Below, piece after piece: positions 50,022-58,902 of a stretch of 64,000 bases of DNA. Within the stretch, counting starts at the first letter, position 1; each line of letters begins with the position of its first letter. Both the position numbers and the translations under genes were made by a program. This DNA comes from an uncultured Amylibacter sp. GTDB lineage: Bacteria; Pseudomonadota; Alphaproteobacteria; Rhodobacterales; Rhodobacteraceae. The DNA is taken from NCBI GenBank assembly GCA_905181935.1, contig CAJIZV010000001.1, positions 186,001 to 250,000 on the forward strand, in the 5' to 3' direction. The notes beneath the pieces were generated by a model. It was not told the DNA's origin. It did not search any database and saw nothing but the letters and a program-made list of their open reading frames with translations.

Positions 50022-51377
50022 ATGAAACCAGCAGTCATTATTCTTGCAGCAGGCATGGGTACCCGAATGGAATCAGAGTTGCCAAAAGTGTTGCACAAAG
50101 TTGGTTCTACCCCCTTATTAATACATACAATTCAAACTGCTTTAGATATAGATGCACAAAAAATAATTATAGTTGCTGGTCATGGTGCAGAATTAGTTAG
50201 GGATGTAGCACTCGATTACAATCAGAAAGCTGAAGTAGTTATTCAATCTGAACAACTCGGAACAGCTCACGCAGTAGATCAAGCCCGTGAAGCATTAAAA
50301 GGCTTTGATGGAGATGTATTTGTCTTATATGGAGACACTCCATTTATTGATGCAGACATACTGACCAAGATGTCAGGAGCTCGTACTGATGGAGCTAGTA
50401 TTGTAGTTTTGGGGTTTGAAACAAAAATACCATCTAGCTACGGCAGGTTAATCCTAAAATCAGATGGGAATTTAGATGCTATTATTGAAGCAAAAGATGC
50501 AGATAAAGATCAGAAAAATATTAATTTTTGCAATTCAGGTGTAATATGTGCACCCAGAAAATTACTTTTTGAATTAATCAATGAAATTGATAACACAAAT
50601 GCCAATAATGAATATTATTTAACTGATATTGTTAAATTAGCACGCAAGCGAAACTTAGACTGTACAACTGTTCATTGTCCTAAAGAAAATGCCATGGGTA
50701 TAAACTCACGTGTAGAATTAGCTGAGGCTGAGGCTTACTTTCAAAAAACTACTCGAACAAAAATGATGCTAAATGGTGCAACTTTAGTTGATCCTGAAAC
50801 TGTTTGGTTTGCTTTTGATACAGTTGTGGGTCGTGATGTTACTATTGAACAAAACGTAATTTTTGGGCCTAATACAACGGTTGAAACTGGGGCATATATT
50901 CGCGCATTTAGCCATATTGAAGGTGCTCATATTTCTACTGGTGCTATTGTTGGTCCCTACGCTCGATTAAGACCAGGTGCTGAATTAGCAAATAATTCTA
51001 AGGTTGGAAACTTTTGCGAAGTAAAAAATGCCCAAGTGGGAGAAGGTGCAAAAATAAATCACCTTTCATACGTTGGCGATGCAACTATTGGTTACAATGC
51101 AAACATTGGTGCAGGAACGATTACCTGCAATTATGACGGTGTATCAAAGCATCGTACAGAAATAGGTGAACGTGCATTCATAGGCTCTAACACAGCACTT
51201 GTTGCACCCGTTCGTATAGGAAATGACGCTATGACCGGAGCAGGATCAGTCATAAGCAAAAACATTCCAGATGGAGCGTTGGGCTTAGGCCGTGCTCGGC
51301 AAAAAATTAAAGAAGGTTTTGCTTTGAAAATTTTAAATAAGTTAAAAAATGCAAAAATAGCAACGAATAAGGATTGA
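50022..51377 (+). CDS. glmU: Bifunctional UDP-GlcNAc pyrophosphorylase / GlcN-1-P acetyltransferase
   Basis: A 451-residue two-domain enzyme. The N-terminal uridyltransferase has LAAGMGTRMESELPKVLHKV; the C-terminal left-handed beta-helix has hexapeptide repeats and the acetyltransferase block ELANNSKVGNFCEVKNA, then GAGTITCNYDGVSKHRTEIG. It makes UDP-N-acetylglucosamine for peptidoglycan and lipid A. glmS starts four bases after its stop, so the two form an operon covering consecutive needs of the same pathway. Confidence 0.96.
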   Translation: MKPAVIILAAGMGTRMESELPKVLHKVGSTPLLIHTIQTALDIDAQKIIIVAGHGAELVRDVALDYNQKAEVVIQSEQLGTAHAVDQAREALKGFDGDVFVLYGDTPFIDADILTKMSGARTDGASIVVLGFETKIPSSYGRLILKSDGNLDAIIEAKDADKDQKNINFCNSGVICAPRKLLFELINEIDNTNANNEYYLTDIVKLARKRNLDCTTVHCPKENAMGINSRVELAEAEAYFQKTTRTKMMLNGATLVDPETVWFAFDTVVGRDVTIEQNVIFGPNTTVETGAYIRAFSHIEGAHISTGAIVGPYARLRPGAELANNSKVGNFCEVKNAQVGEGAKINHLSYVGDATIGYNANIGAGTITCNYDGVSKHRTEIGERAFIGSNTALVAPVRIGNDAMTGAGSVISKNIPDGALGLGRARQKIKEGFALKILNKLKNAKIATNKD

Positions 51378-51381
51378 ATAG

Positions 51382-53205
51382 ATGTGTGGTATAGTCGGAA
51401 TACTAGGCAATAACGAAGCAGCCCCAATTTTAGTAGATGCACTAAAAAAACTGGAATATCGTGGTTATGATAGCGCAGGTATCGCTACCATAAATAATGG
51501 GATATTAGAAAGGCGCCGTGAAACTGGAAAATTAGTAAATCTGGCCGACAAACTTGTTCACCAGCCCCTTAAAGGAAAAGCAGGAATTGGTCATACACGC
51601 TGGGCCACACATGGTAGCCCATCAGTTATAAATGCTCACCCACATAAAGCAGGCAAAGTTGCAGTAGTTCATAATGGCATTATTGAAAACTTCAAAGCTC
51701 TTCGTGATGAGCTAAAATCAGATGGTGCTAAATTTGAAACTGAAACAGATACAGAAACAGTTGTCCAGCTATGCATGCAGTTTTTAGATAATGGCAAAAC
51801 ACCAATTCAAGCTGTTGAAAAAACAATAGCACGTCTTGAGGGTGCTTATGCATTATGTTTTCTATTTGAGTGTGACGAAAATTTGTTAATAGCAGCGCGC
51901 AAGGGGTCTCCATTAGCAGTAGGGCATGGAAACGGCGAAATGTTCGTAGGTTCAGATGCTATTGCCCTAGCTCCAATGACAAACAAAGTTACTTATTTGG
52001 AAGAGGGTGATTATGCAGTTATCACACGAGAAAAACTAGAAATTAGAGATATAAATGGAACGGTGACTAAACGTGAAATGAAAACTTTAATGCTAAGTGC
52101 TCAGAACGTGCAAAAAGGCACATATAAACACTTTATGGCCAAAGAAATATTTGAACAGCCTTCTGTCTTATCAAATGCAATAAATTATAATCTGAACAGT
52201 GATAGTGATCAGGTTGCAATGCCTGATCTAGATTTAGACTTTAATAAAATAAATAACATTACAATGGTAGCATGTGGGACAGCTTTTTTAGCATGTCACG
52301 TTGCTAAATATTGGTTTGAAAAAATTGCTCGTATTCCAGTTGAATTAGACGTTGCATCTGAATTTAGGTACCGAGAGCCACCTGTTGATGCTGATGGTCT
52401 TGCTATATTCGTTAGCCAATCTGGCGAAACCGCAGACACTTTAGCAGCACTTAGATATTGCAATCAAAACAAGATGAACACAGTTGGCATAGTGAACGTT
52501 GACGAAAGTACACTTTCTCGTGAAGCAGCCATATCAATGCAAATCCATGCAGGGCCTGAAATAGGCGTAGCATCCACTAAAGCTTTCACTTGTCAGCTCA
52601 CAGCTCTCATTTTTCTAGCTATCAAAGCTGCACATGATAAGGGGGTTATTAGTCATGAGCGCGAAACTTCTCTATTAACATCTATAGTTCATATTCCTGC
52701 ATTAATTGTTGAAGCTTTAGCCCTTGAGGCTGAAATAAAGATTATAGCTTTGGAATTATCCAAAGCTGAAAATGCAATATTCTTAGGGCGTGGTACGATG
52801 TTCCCATTAGCACTTGAGGCCGCTTTAAAATTAAAAGAAATTACTTATATCCATGCCGAGGGATATGCTAGTGGGGAATTAAAGCATGGTCCAATTGCAC
52901 TGGTGGATGAAAAAATGCCAGTTATAGTTTTTGCACCGAAAGATGATCTATTCGATAAAACTATTTCCAATATGCAGGAAGTCATGGCTCGAGGGGGCAA
53001 AGTGCTATTAATAACGGATAGTGAAGGTGCAATTGCTGCCGGGGAAGGCGTTTGGCGTACAATTATTATGCCAAAGGTCTCTAATGATTTGGCACCAATT
53101 TTGTATGCAATTCCTGCTCAATTATTGGCTTATCATACAGCAGTTCATAAAGGTACTGATGTTGATCAACCACGCAATTTAGCAAAATCTGTTACTGTGG
53201 AGTAG
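51382..53205 (+). CDS. glmS: Glutamine-fructose-6-phosphate aminotransferase (isomerizing)
   Basis: A 607-residue enzyme. Cys at position 2 (MCGIVGILG) is the glutaminase nucleophile after Met removal; HTRWATHGSPSVINAHPH is a further N-terminal block. Two SIS domains follow, with FVSQSGETADTLAALRYC and EGYASGELKHGPIALVDE, and the C-terminus ends NLAKSVTVE as usual. It forms glucosamine 6-phosphate, the entry to amino-sugar synthesis. Coupled to glmU. A weak hairpin follows the stop. Confidence 0.96.
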   Translation: MCGIVGILGNNEAAPILVDALKKLEYRGYDSAGIATINNGILERRRETGKLVNLADKLVHQPLKGKAGIGHTRWATHGSPSVINAHPHKAGKVAVVHNGIIENFKALRDELKSDGAKFETETDTETVVQLCMQFLDNGKTPIQAVEKTIARLEGAYALCFLFECDENLLIAARKGSPLAVGHGNGEMFVGSDAIALAPMTNKVTYLEEGDYAVITREKLEIRDINGTVTKREMKTLMLSAQNVQKGTYKHFMAKEIFEQPSVLSNAINYNLNSDSDQVAMPDLDLDFNKINNITMVACGTAFLACHVAKYWFEKIARIPVELDVASEFRYREPPVDADGLAIFVSQSGETADTLAALRYCNQNKMNTVGIVNVDESTLSREAAISMQIHAGPEIGVASTKAFTCQLTALIFLAIKAAHDKGVISHERETSLLTSIVHIPALIVEALALEAEIKIIALELSKAENAIFLGRGTMFPLALEAALKLKEITYIHAEGYASGELKHGPIALVDEKMPVIVFAPKDDLFDKTISNMQEVMARGGKVLLITDSEGAIAAGEGVWRTIIMPKVSNDLAPILYAIPAQLLAYHTAVHKGTDVDQPRNLAKSVTVE

Positions 53206-53228
53206 TTTGGTTGTGGGGTAATTTTCTC

Positions 53229-53253
53229 TTTTCTAGGTGTAATGACTAGAGAA
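53229..53253 (+). terminator. Weak terminator-like hairpin after glmS
   Basis: TTTTCTAG (53229-53236) pairs with CTAGAGAA (53246-53253) over 8 bp with one G-U, loop of nine. The following sequence is AT-rich (TATTATT) but has no proper T-run, so termination here is plausible rather than clear. Confidence 0.35.
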
Positions 53254-53546
53254 TATTATTGATAAAAATATAAATGGACTATCTGTAATAAAAAAATTCT
53301 ATATTTAAGTTTAGATGTGTTTTAATTTAGTTTAGTATCATCAGACGATAACTATATAAATAAAAATACTGAAATCATATTTAATCTAATTAAAAGTCTT
53401 GAACTAGAAAAACCGCATAATGTTAGATTATCGCGCATTCTCTAATAAGTATTAAAAGATTTAGCAAAAAATGCCAAATTATACTTTAAATAAGCGAAAG
53501 TTTTCCTTTTATTTGATTTTTTTTAGAATCTAGGTAAAGTTTTAAT
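53254..53546. other. AT-rich intergenic spacer between glmS and the MORN gene
   Basis: Together with the hairpin before it, this makes a 341-bp stretch without a gene. I see no open frame with a ribosome site, no RNA gene and no repeat shared with the rest of the window. It presumably holds the promoter of the MORN-repeat gene, but no clear -35/-10 pair stands out in the AT-rich background. Confidence 0.6.
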
Positions 53547-54410
53547 ATGAAAAAACTTGGCCCTTTTATATCAGCACTTTTATTACTCACTATAAGCGTC
53601 TCTTATGCATGGGCACTTCCTAATTGTTTAGGGTCTTATAGTGAAATAACTTGGGATAATTGTATTGGCACATATATATGGAAAAATAAAAATAAATATG
53701 TGGGCGGCTTCAAGGATGGTAAAAAAAATGGGTACGGAATTTACACCTTCGCCAATGGAAATAAATACTCAGGTGAGCACCAGGATGGCAATAGGCACGG
53801 TCAAGGCACATTTTCTTGGGCAGATGGGAATAAATACGTAGGTGAATATAAGGATAATAAAAGAAATGGGCAGGGAACTTTTACTTATGCCAATGGAGAA
53901 AAATACGTAGGAAAATATAAGGATGGTAAGAAAAATAGTCAGGGCATCTATATTTATAATAATGGAGATAAATACGTAGGGAGTTTCATGGGTGGTAAAA
54001 TGCATGGTGAGGGCACCTATACTTGGGCAGATAGATCAAAGTGGGATGGTGCTTGGGAAAACGATACCCTAAATGGATATGCCATTACTTATTATACTAA
54101 TGGTAATATTTATCAGGAAGGTATCTTTGAAGAAAATAAATTCCTACGTACTGAAAAAAGAAAAAAAATAGGTGAAGCCAAAATCTTACTCCTGAAAACT
54201 ACTTTCATAAAACTCTCTAAACAACATCGCAAGAAACTCCAAAAAAAACTCAAGGATTTAGGTTTTTACCAAGCATCAATTGATGGTTTGTTTGGTCCAA
54301 TTACTCTGGCGGCACTTGCAGGGTATAATAAACAAAATCTAAATGATGCTGCCCTTACAAAAACACAGAATGTAGGAAACCTCATCACAGATCTATTAAA
54401 AGGTAAATAG
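53547..54410 (+). CDS. Secreted MORN-repeat protein with C-terminal peptidoglycan-binding-like domain
   Basis: A 287-residue protein with a signal peptide (FISALLLLTISVSYAWA, cleavage about residue 23). Residues about 43-200 are six to seven MORN repeats of 23 residues, each of the form NGxKYVGEYKDGKxxGxGTF; the later ones decay. After a basic helical linker (EKRKKIGEAK), residues about 228-265 look like a PG_binding_1 domain: KLQKKLKDLGFYQASIDGLF with GPITLAAL, the repeat-helix and DGxxGPxT signature. So it should sit in the periplasm and contact peptidoglycan. No catalytic domain is visible. It is alone on its strand in an AT-rich patch between core genes, which suggests accessory content. 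Function unknown. Confidence 0.85.
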   Translation: MKKLGPFISALLLLTISVSYAWALPNCLGSYSEITWDNCIGTYIWKNKNKYVGGFKDGKKNGYGIYTFANGNKYSGEHQDGNRHGQGTFSWADGNKYVGEYKDNKRNGQGTFTYANGEKYVGKYKDGKKNSQGIYIYNNGDKYVGSFMGGKMHGEGTYTWADRSKWDGAWENDTLNGYAITYYTNGNIYQEGIFEENKFLRTEKRKKIGEAKILLLKTTFIKLSKQHRKKLQKKLKDLGFYQASIDGLFGPITLAALAGYNKQNLNDAALTKTQNVGNLITDLLKGK

Positions 54411-54731
54411 TATGGATTTATTAATTTAAATACTTAGATATTAAAATATTTAGAAAGTTATTATTTGCAGGCCTTAAGGTTACTACCAAATTTTTTTGGG
54501 AAGTTTTACTTTTATTGGTAGTAAAAAAGATACGTTAAAAGCAGTTGATTCTGGAAAAAACAGAATAATTATGTATATAAAATCACTACTGCACAAAAAT
54601 AATACTTTAAAAGTATAGATAAATGGAAATGTTTATGTCATCTGAAGACTATTAAGTTACAGTGATAATAATCACACATCGACCATAATAATTAACCAGT
54701 CAACACATACCTATAAGGGTAAAAAATTTAC
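54411..54731. other. Hairpin-rich, AT-rich spacer
   Basis: No credible gene in 321 bp. It holds a perfect 10-bp inverted repeat, TTACTACCAA (54480-54489) with TTGGTAGTAA (54515-54524), whose loop contains T-runs, and a 6-bp hairpin ATACTT (54602-54607) with AAGTAT (54611-54616). The first could end the MORN transcript, although its loop of 25 bases is large and the tract after it is A-rich on this strand. No flanking direct repeats or transposase trace seen. Confidence 0.5.
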
Positions 54732-54989
54732 ATGGGTTTAAATTCAGACATTATTGAAGTTATCGCACAAATAGATAAAATTATTACAGGAAAAACTGAT
54801 AAATGGTTAAACATATCTGATTATAATATTAAGAGCAGAGACCGTAAGAATATGAAGTCAATATATGGATTAATCCATAATATTCTTCATCATGGAGTTA
54901 ATGGTAAAAGAATTATTGATCGTACACGTAAGGATAACCTAGAATACCTTTATGAAAAATGTGTAAACTATGTAAATAAAAATGTGTGA
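54732..54989 (+). CDS. Hypothetical 85-residue protein
   Basis: A small charged, mostly helical ORF (MGLNSDIIEVIAQIDKII at the start) with no signal peptide, membrane helix or motif that I recognise. AAGGG lies about 12 bases upstream, a loose ribosome-site spacing. Codon use is AT-rich like its surroundings. It sits between hairpin-bearing spacers in the accessory patch next to the MORN gene. It may be a real small gene, a fragment of a longer one, or chance; nothing decides this by eye. Confidence 0.4.
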   Translation: MGLNSDIIEVIAQIDKIITGKTDKWLNISDYNIKSRDRKNMKSIYGLIHNILHHGVNGKRIIDRTRKDNLEYLYEKCVNYVNKNV

Positions 54990-55045
54990 ATGGCGTTTTA
55001 AATTACTATTAAAAATATTTTTTTTACTTTTATTCCGACTTGATC

Positions 55046-55108
55046 CACTTAATCTTTAAGTGCAAAAGACTAATATTATGGTGTATTTTAAAAATAAATT
55101 TCACACCA
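55046..55108. other. Two inverted repeats upstream of the AlkD-like gene
   Basis: CACTTAA (55046-55052) and TTAAGTG (55056-55062) form a 7-bp perfect stem with a three-base loop. TGGTGT (55079-55084) and ACACCA (55103-55108) form a second 6-bp stem. No T-run follows either on the plus strand. They could be operator or RNA structure for the downstream gene, or chance in AT-rich DNA. Confidence 0.3.
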
Positions 55109-55183
55109 CAATGTAGAGTTTTCTTTATCGTTATACCTTCATCAAAACTAAGTTTATTTAATACATAATCACACGAGGATTTT

Positions 55184-55861
55184 ATGATTACATTCAGCCA
55201 GGCTCTCGAACAGTTGCATGCGCTAACTGACCCTAAAATAGCCGCACAAATGCAAAATTCTTATAAAATTGATCGACTTTATTTGGGCGTATCAAATCTA
55301 GACATCGATACACTTTATAAACAATGGCGAATAGAAGTAGATGGTGATGCACGAATATCTTTGGCCTCCGAATTATGGTATAGCAATATTCATGAGGCCC
55401 GCATTGCAGCTGCAAAACTATTAACACAGGCTAGAATTAGTTCTGATGACAATGTTTGGCAAGAAATAACGAGATGGATACCTACTCTTGATCATGCCGT
55501 GATTGCAGATCAAGTCTGTGGTGCAGGTGCGCGCAGACTAAAGTCTACTCCTGAGCGATTAGATCAAGTCGCTACTTGGGTGCAGGATGAAAATATATGG
55601 GTAAGACGCTCAACTTTAACTCTTACAATGCCTTGGACAAAAATGAACAACCCAAAAGCTGAAGATTTTGATCAAAGAGATCAAGTTTTGTCTTGGGCCG
55701 GAGAGCTGGCCAGTGACACTGAATGGTTGATACAAAAAGCAATTGCAACTTGGTTATCAAGTTTGTCTAAACATGATGCACCACGCGTCTTATCATTTCT
55801 AGAAAAATATGGCACTAAAATGAAGCCTTTTGCTATAAATGAATCTTGCAAATTTCTATGA
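55184..55861 (+). CDS. AlkD-like DNA alkylation repair (HEAT-like) protein
   Basis: A 225-residue all-helical protein of the AlkC/AlkD HEAT-like repeat type, for example DGDARISLASELWYSNIHEA and EARIAAAKLLTQARI, then VQDENIWVRRSTLTLTMPWT and TEWLIQKAIATWLSSLS. AlkD removes 3- and 7-alkylated purines from DNA. Tryptophan and Asp positions that hold the flipped base in AlkD look present in VWQEITRW and in TWVQDENIWVRR, but I cannot confirm them by alignment. GAGGA sits about five bases before the ATG. moaA follows 41 bp later and may share the transcript. Confidence 0.75.
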   Translation: MITFSQALEQLHALTDPKIAAQMQNSYKIDRLYLGVSNLDIDTLYKQWRIEVDGDARISLASELWYSNIHEARIAAAKLLTQARISSDDNVWQEITRWIPTLDHAVIADQVCGAGARRLKSTPERLDQVATWVQDENIWVRRSTLTLTMPWTKMNNPKAEDFDQRDQVLSWAGELASDTEWLIQKAIATWLSSLSKHDAPRVLSFLEKYGTKMKPFAINESCKFL

Positions 55862-55902
55862 TAGCACTTGTGTCAAATAAATTGGAAGCATAGCATATTA
55901 TT

Positions 55903-56913
55903 ATGAAAGATTTACCCAGACTAATTGATCCTTTTGCACGTGCAATTACCTACCTTCGAGTATCAGTAACTGATCGTTGCGATTTTAGATGCGTATATTG
56001 TATGTCAGAAAATATGAATTTTCTTCCTAAAGCTGATTTACTAACTCTAGAAGAGCTAGACCGTGTATGTTCTGCATTTATTTCACAAGGGGTTCGAAAA
56101 TTACGCATTACTGGAGGTGAACCCTTGGTTAGACGTGACATTATGGACTTTTTTACATCCATTTCTCGGCATTTAAAATCAGGTGTTTTAGATGAATTGA
56201 CATTAACAACTAATGGATCGCAACTGCACCGCTTTGCAGACCAACTAGCCAAGATAGGTATAAAACGGATAAATATTTCGCTAGATACGCTAGACCAAGA
56301 GAAATTTGCTAAAATAACTCGTTGGGGAAGGTTAACTCAAGTCCTAGATGGAATTGATGCGGCCATAAATGCCGGTATTCGAGTCAAAATCAATGTTGTT
56401 GCACTCAAAAATTTCAATGAAAATGAATTAGATAATTTAGTAAAATGGTGTGCACAAAAAGACATGGACTTAACATTTATTGAGGTAATGCCAATGGGAG
56501 ACATTGGTAATGAAAACCGCTTAGATCAATACTGGCCGCTTTCCGATTTACAAAAAACACTTGCTAAAACCTGGACAGTAATCGATTCAAGGGAACAGTC
56601 CGGCGGCCCAGCAAGGTATGTGAGGTTAGCTGAAACAAATCAGAAAGTCGGATTTATTACTCCATTGACACATAACTTTTGTGAAAGTTGCAATCGAGTT
56701 CGACTAACTTGCACGGGTGAATTATATCAATGTTTAGGCCAAGAAGATCAATTGGATTTGCGCAAAGTTTTACGTGATAATGTTGATAACAAGTCATTAA
56801 TAAACGCAATACATGCTGCAATAGCCAAAAAGCCTAAAGGGCATGCCTTTGATTATTCGCGACAACAAGTCTCTGGTCAAATGTCTCGTCATATGAGCCA
56901 CACTGGCGGTTAA
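55903..56913 (+). CDS. moaA: GTP 3',8-cyclase (molybdenum cofactor biosynthesis protein A)
   Basis: A 336-residue radical SAM enzyme. The first [4Fe-4S] site is CDFRCVYC (C-x3-C-x2-C), with [16 protein letters not shown] next; the second site is in [19 protein letters not shown]. The protein ends in a Gly-Gly tail (SHTGG), needed for activity in this family. It converts GTP to 3',8-cyclo-GTP, the first step of molybdopterin synthesis. No other moa gene is adjacent. Confidence 0.95.
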   Translation: MKDLPRLIDPFARAITYLRVSVTDRCDFRCVYCMSENMNFLPKADLLTLEELDRVCSAFISQGVRKLRITGGEPLVRRDIMDFFTSISRHLKSGVLDELTLTTNGSQLHRFADQLAKIGIKRINISLDTLDQEKFAKITRWGRLTQVLDGIDAAINAGIRVKINVVALKNFNENELDNLVKWCAQKDMDLTFIEVMPMGDIGNENRLDQYWPLSDLQKTLAKTWTVIDSREQSGGPARYVRLAETNQKVGFITPLTHNFCESCNRVRLTCTGELYQCLGQEDQLDLRKVLRDNVDNKSLINAIHAAIAKKPKGHAFDYSRQQVSGQMSRHMSHTGG

Positions 56914-57021
56914 ATAATTGTAACAAAAAGTTGTATATCATCTTTAAAGCTATACTTAACGATTCAGTTTGTGGTTAAAGAACTTTACTCGATTTATAAT
57001 TGAATTAGGAACAGATTTAAA

Positions 57022-57420
57022 ATGTCTAAGCTCATAAAAACAGATGCAGAATGGCGTCTACAATTATCAGATCTAGCCTACAAAGTAACTCGAAAACACG
57101 GTACGGAGCCTCCATTTAGTAATGATAATTTTCCAAAATCGGCAGGTATTTTTATTTGTAAATGTTGTGAAGAAAATCTATTTGACGCTAATTCCAAATT
57201 TGATAGTGGCACGGGTTGGCCATCCTTTTATGAACCTATTACAGCAAAAAAAATAACAGAAAAATCAGACAAAAGTCTATTTATGCGGCGAACAGAAGTA
57301 TTGTGTTCTAACTGCGATGCACATTTAGGTCATGTATTTAACGATGGCCCTCTTCCAACTGGCTTGAGGTATTGCATGAATGGAATAGCCCTAAAATTTA
57401 AAGAGGGTAAACACTGCTAA
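57022..57420 (+). CDS. msrB: Peptide-methionine (R)-S-oxide reductase
   Basis: A 132-residue enzyme that reduces methionine-R-sulfoxide. The zinc site is formed by CKCCEENLF and VLCSNCDAHLGHVF. FDSGTGWPSFYEPI and the catalytic RYCMNGIALKF follow; the usual RYCxNSxxL reads RYCMNGIAL, with Gly for Ser. Length is normal for a single-domain MsrB and there is no signal peptide, so it is cytoplasmic. It ends one base from the convergent bamE. Confidence 0.94.
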   Translation: MSKLIKTDAEWRLQLSDLAYKVTRKHGTEPPFSNDNFPKSAGIFICKCCEENLFDANSKFDSGTGWPSFYEPITAKKITEKSDKSLFMRRTEVLCSNCDAHLGHVFNDGPLPTGLRYCMNGIALKFKEGKHC

Positions 57421-57421
57421 G

Positions 57422-57874
57422 CTATTGGCCAAGTAAATCATCAGCACTAACATTTCCAAAATTACCCAAAATTTGTGATAATATCTTGGGCCCTTTAACT
57501 GGCGCTTCTGTTACTCGGCGGCTTAGTACAACGATACGACCATCTTCAAGAGAAAAGCGTTCTACATTAGAAACTTTGTCCTGAGAGTCAAAAGATACTA
57601 CTATCATATCACGTGAAACAACTTTTGGTTCATAAAATAAATAGGTTTTAATTCGTGTGGAAATATAAAAAATAGCACCATCGTCAAGAACCCCAGATCC
57701 AATTGGAGAGCCCAATAAACCAGTAACAAAGCCTCGATTGTCTTTACCAATAGCTACTTGATTTAAACTTTCTTCAAGGGGCAAATAGCCATGATCTTTG
57801 TACATTGTGGTACATCCTGTAACCAAAGAGACTGTTAAAATTACTAATGGTAATAGAAAAGCAGATTTTGACAT
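57422..57874 (-). CDS. bamE: Outer-membrane assembly lipoprotein BamE (SmpA/OmlA family)
   Basis: A 150-residue lipoprotein with lipobox LVTGC (Cys about residue 21). The SmpA/OmlA domain is seen in VAIGKDNRGFVTGLLGSPIG and AIFYISTRIKTYLFYEP; the C-terminus is a helical extension typical of alphaproteobacteria. BamE stabilises the BAM complex that inserts outer-membrane beta-barrels. It is divergent from the yceD-rpmF cluster, the common alphaproteobacterial arrangement. Confidence 0.9.
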   Translation of the reverse strand: MSKSAFLLPLVILTVSLVTGCTTMYKDHGYLPLEESLNQVAIGKDNRGFVTGLLGSPIGSGVLDDGAIFYISTRIKTYLFYEPKVVSRDMIVVSFDSQDKVSNVERFSLEDGRIVVLSRRVTEAPVKGPKILSQILGNFGNVSADDLLGQ

Positions 57875-57982
57875 TAGTTACTTGCACCCTTAATTGATCT
57901 ATATATGCACATACTGTGTGTATCTCAAAGAATCAAACAACTTGTGCTATTGCACTAACATTAAGCAAAGGGATTCGCATAA

Positions 57983-58549
57983 ATGGGCGATATTTCAAAA
58001 AAATCATTATTAAATCCTAAAGATGGCAATATTTTAATTGTAGCAGAACTATCACAAAACAAACCGTATAAGTTTTCTTTAAAGTGGGAGCAGCCTGAAT
58101 TAAATGCTTACTTAGCTCCAATGGATCTTCGTGCACTTTCAAAGGTGACTATAATCGGCCAAATTGTAGCTGAAGGTGGCAAAAATTGGTACTTAAGCGC
58201 AAAAGTAGGCGCAACTGCAGTGCAGACATGTGTAATAACAATGGAAGATATAAAAACACGTTTAGATAAAAATATTTCTCGCCGTTATTTTGCAGATTTT
58301 GAATCTTATGAAGCAACATTAACAAGCGAAGAGGTTTTAGATGATGAAGCAGAAGCAGTTCCAGAAAAAATAGATATTTTAAAATTAGCTTTAGAAACTA
58401 TTTCAATAGGCTTAGATGACTTTCCACGAAAAGAAGGTACCGCATTAGAACCTGTATTATCTGCTCCAAAGGGGGTTGTCCCACTCACAGATGATGCTAT
58501 AAAACCATTTGCAGGGCTTGCAAGTTTAAGAGATAAACTAAAAGGCTAA
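57983..58549 (+). CDS. yceD: YceD/DUF177-family protein
   Basis: A 188-residue protein of the DUF177 family that almost always precedes rpmF; relatives help 23S rRNA accumulation. The core block is WYLSAKVGATAVQTCVITME, with one conserved Cys, and the C-terminal LETISIGLDDFPRKEG corresponds to the usual LALPPYPRxPG end. An acidic mid-region (TSEEVLDDEAEAVPEKID) is typical. A run of eight T starts at the stop codon (58550-58557), after a weak hairpin inside the gene's end. Confidence 0.88.
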   Translation: MGDISKKSLLNPKDGNILIVAELSQNKPYKFSLKWEQPELNAYLAPMDLRALSKVTIIGQIVAEGGKNWYLSAKVGATAVQTCVITMEDIKTRLDKNISRRYFADFESYEATLTSEEVLDDEAEAVPEKIDILKLALETISIGLDDFPRKEGTALEPVLSAPKGVVPLTDDAIKPFAGLASLRDKLKG

Positions 58550-58691
58550 TTTTTTTTCATTATAGGGCTTGCGAATTTGCACAATCTTTGTATTTTCGCG
58601 TCTCTTCATACAAGTAGAGTCGAAGAGGCATAGTCATGCCAATAAGCTCTGCATCGCACAAGGCGCAAGCCTTTTAATTCGAGGTAGTGAC
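58550..58691 (+). promoter_or_regulatory. Multi-branched structured 5' leader of rpmF
   Basis: A 142-bp non-coding stretch with dense pairing. GGCTTGCG (58566-58573) matches CGCAAGCC (58664-58671) over 8 bp and would close a multiloop. Inside lie ACAA/TTGT (58581-58584, 58588-58591), CTCTTC/GAAGAG (58602-58607, 58622-58627) and GGCAT/ATGCC (58627-58631, 58636-58640). The 3' arm can instead fold locally as AAGGC-GCAA-GCCTT (58660-58673, GNRA loop) followed by TTAATT. The two uses of 58664-58671 exclude each other, as in an attenuator. The ribosome site GAGG of rpmF lies just downstream. Seen: pairing. Inferred: L32 or other feedback control. I do not recognise a known family. Confidence 0.5.
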
Positions 58692-58898
58692 ATGGCTGTC
58701 CCTAAAAGTAAGATTACCCGCTCTCGGCGTGGAAACCGTCGTTCTCACGATACATTAGTAGCAGACAACCCAAACGAATGTGGTAACTGCGGTGAACTTA
58801 AGCGCCCCCACCATGTTTGTGGCGCATGCGGTCACTACGACGATCGTGAAGTTGTATCTGTGGCCGATGATATCGACCTAGACGACGACGCGGCTTAA
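58692..58898 (+). CDS. rpmF: 50S ribosomal protein L32
   Basis: 68 residues from the ATG at 58692 ([17 protein letters not shown]), with GAGG about seven bases upstream. The frame is open further upstream through the leader, but that part is not L32. The zinc ribbon is seen as [21 protein letters not shown]. An acidic tail ([10 protein letters not shown]) follows the core. It is the small basic protein of the large subunit and lies between yceD and plsX as in most bacteria. Confidence 0.96.
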   Translation: MAVPKSKITRSRRGNRRSHDTLVADNPNECGNCGELKRPHHVCGACGHYDDREVVSVADDIDLDDDAA

Positions 58899-58902
58899 AA
58901 AT

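Noticed and set aside
58569..58691. Upstream extension of the rpmF frame
   Set aside because: The 41 extra codons have no L32 similarity and cover the structured leader; the ATG at 58692 has a proper ribosome site and standard L32 start.
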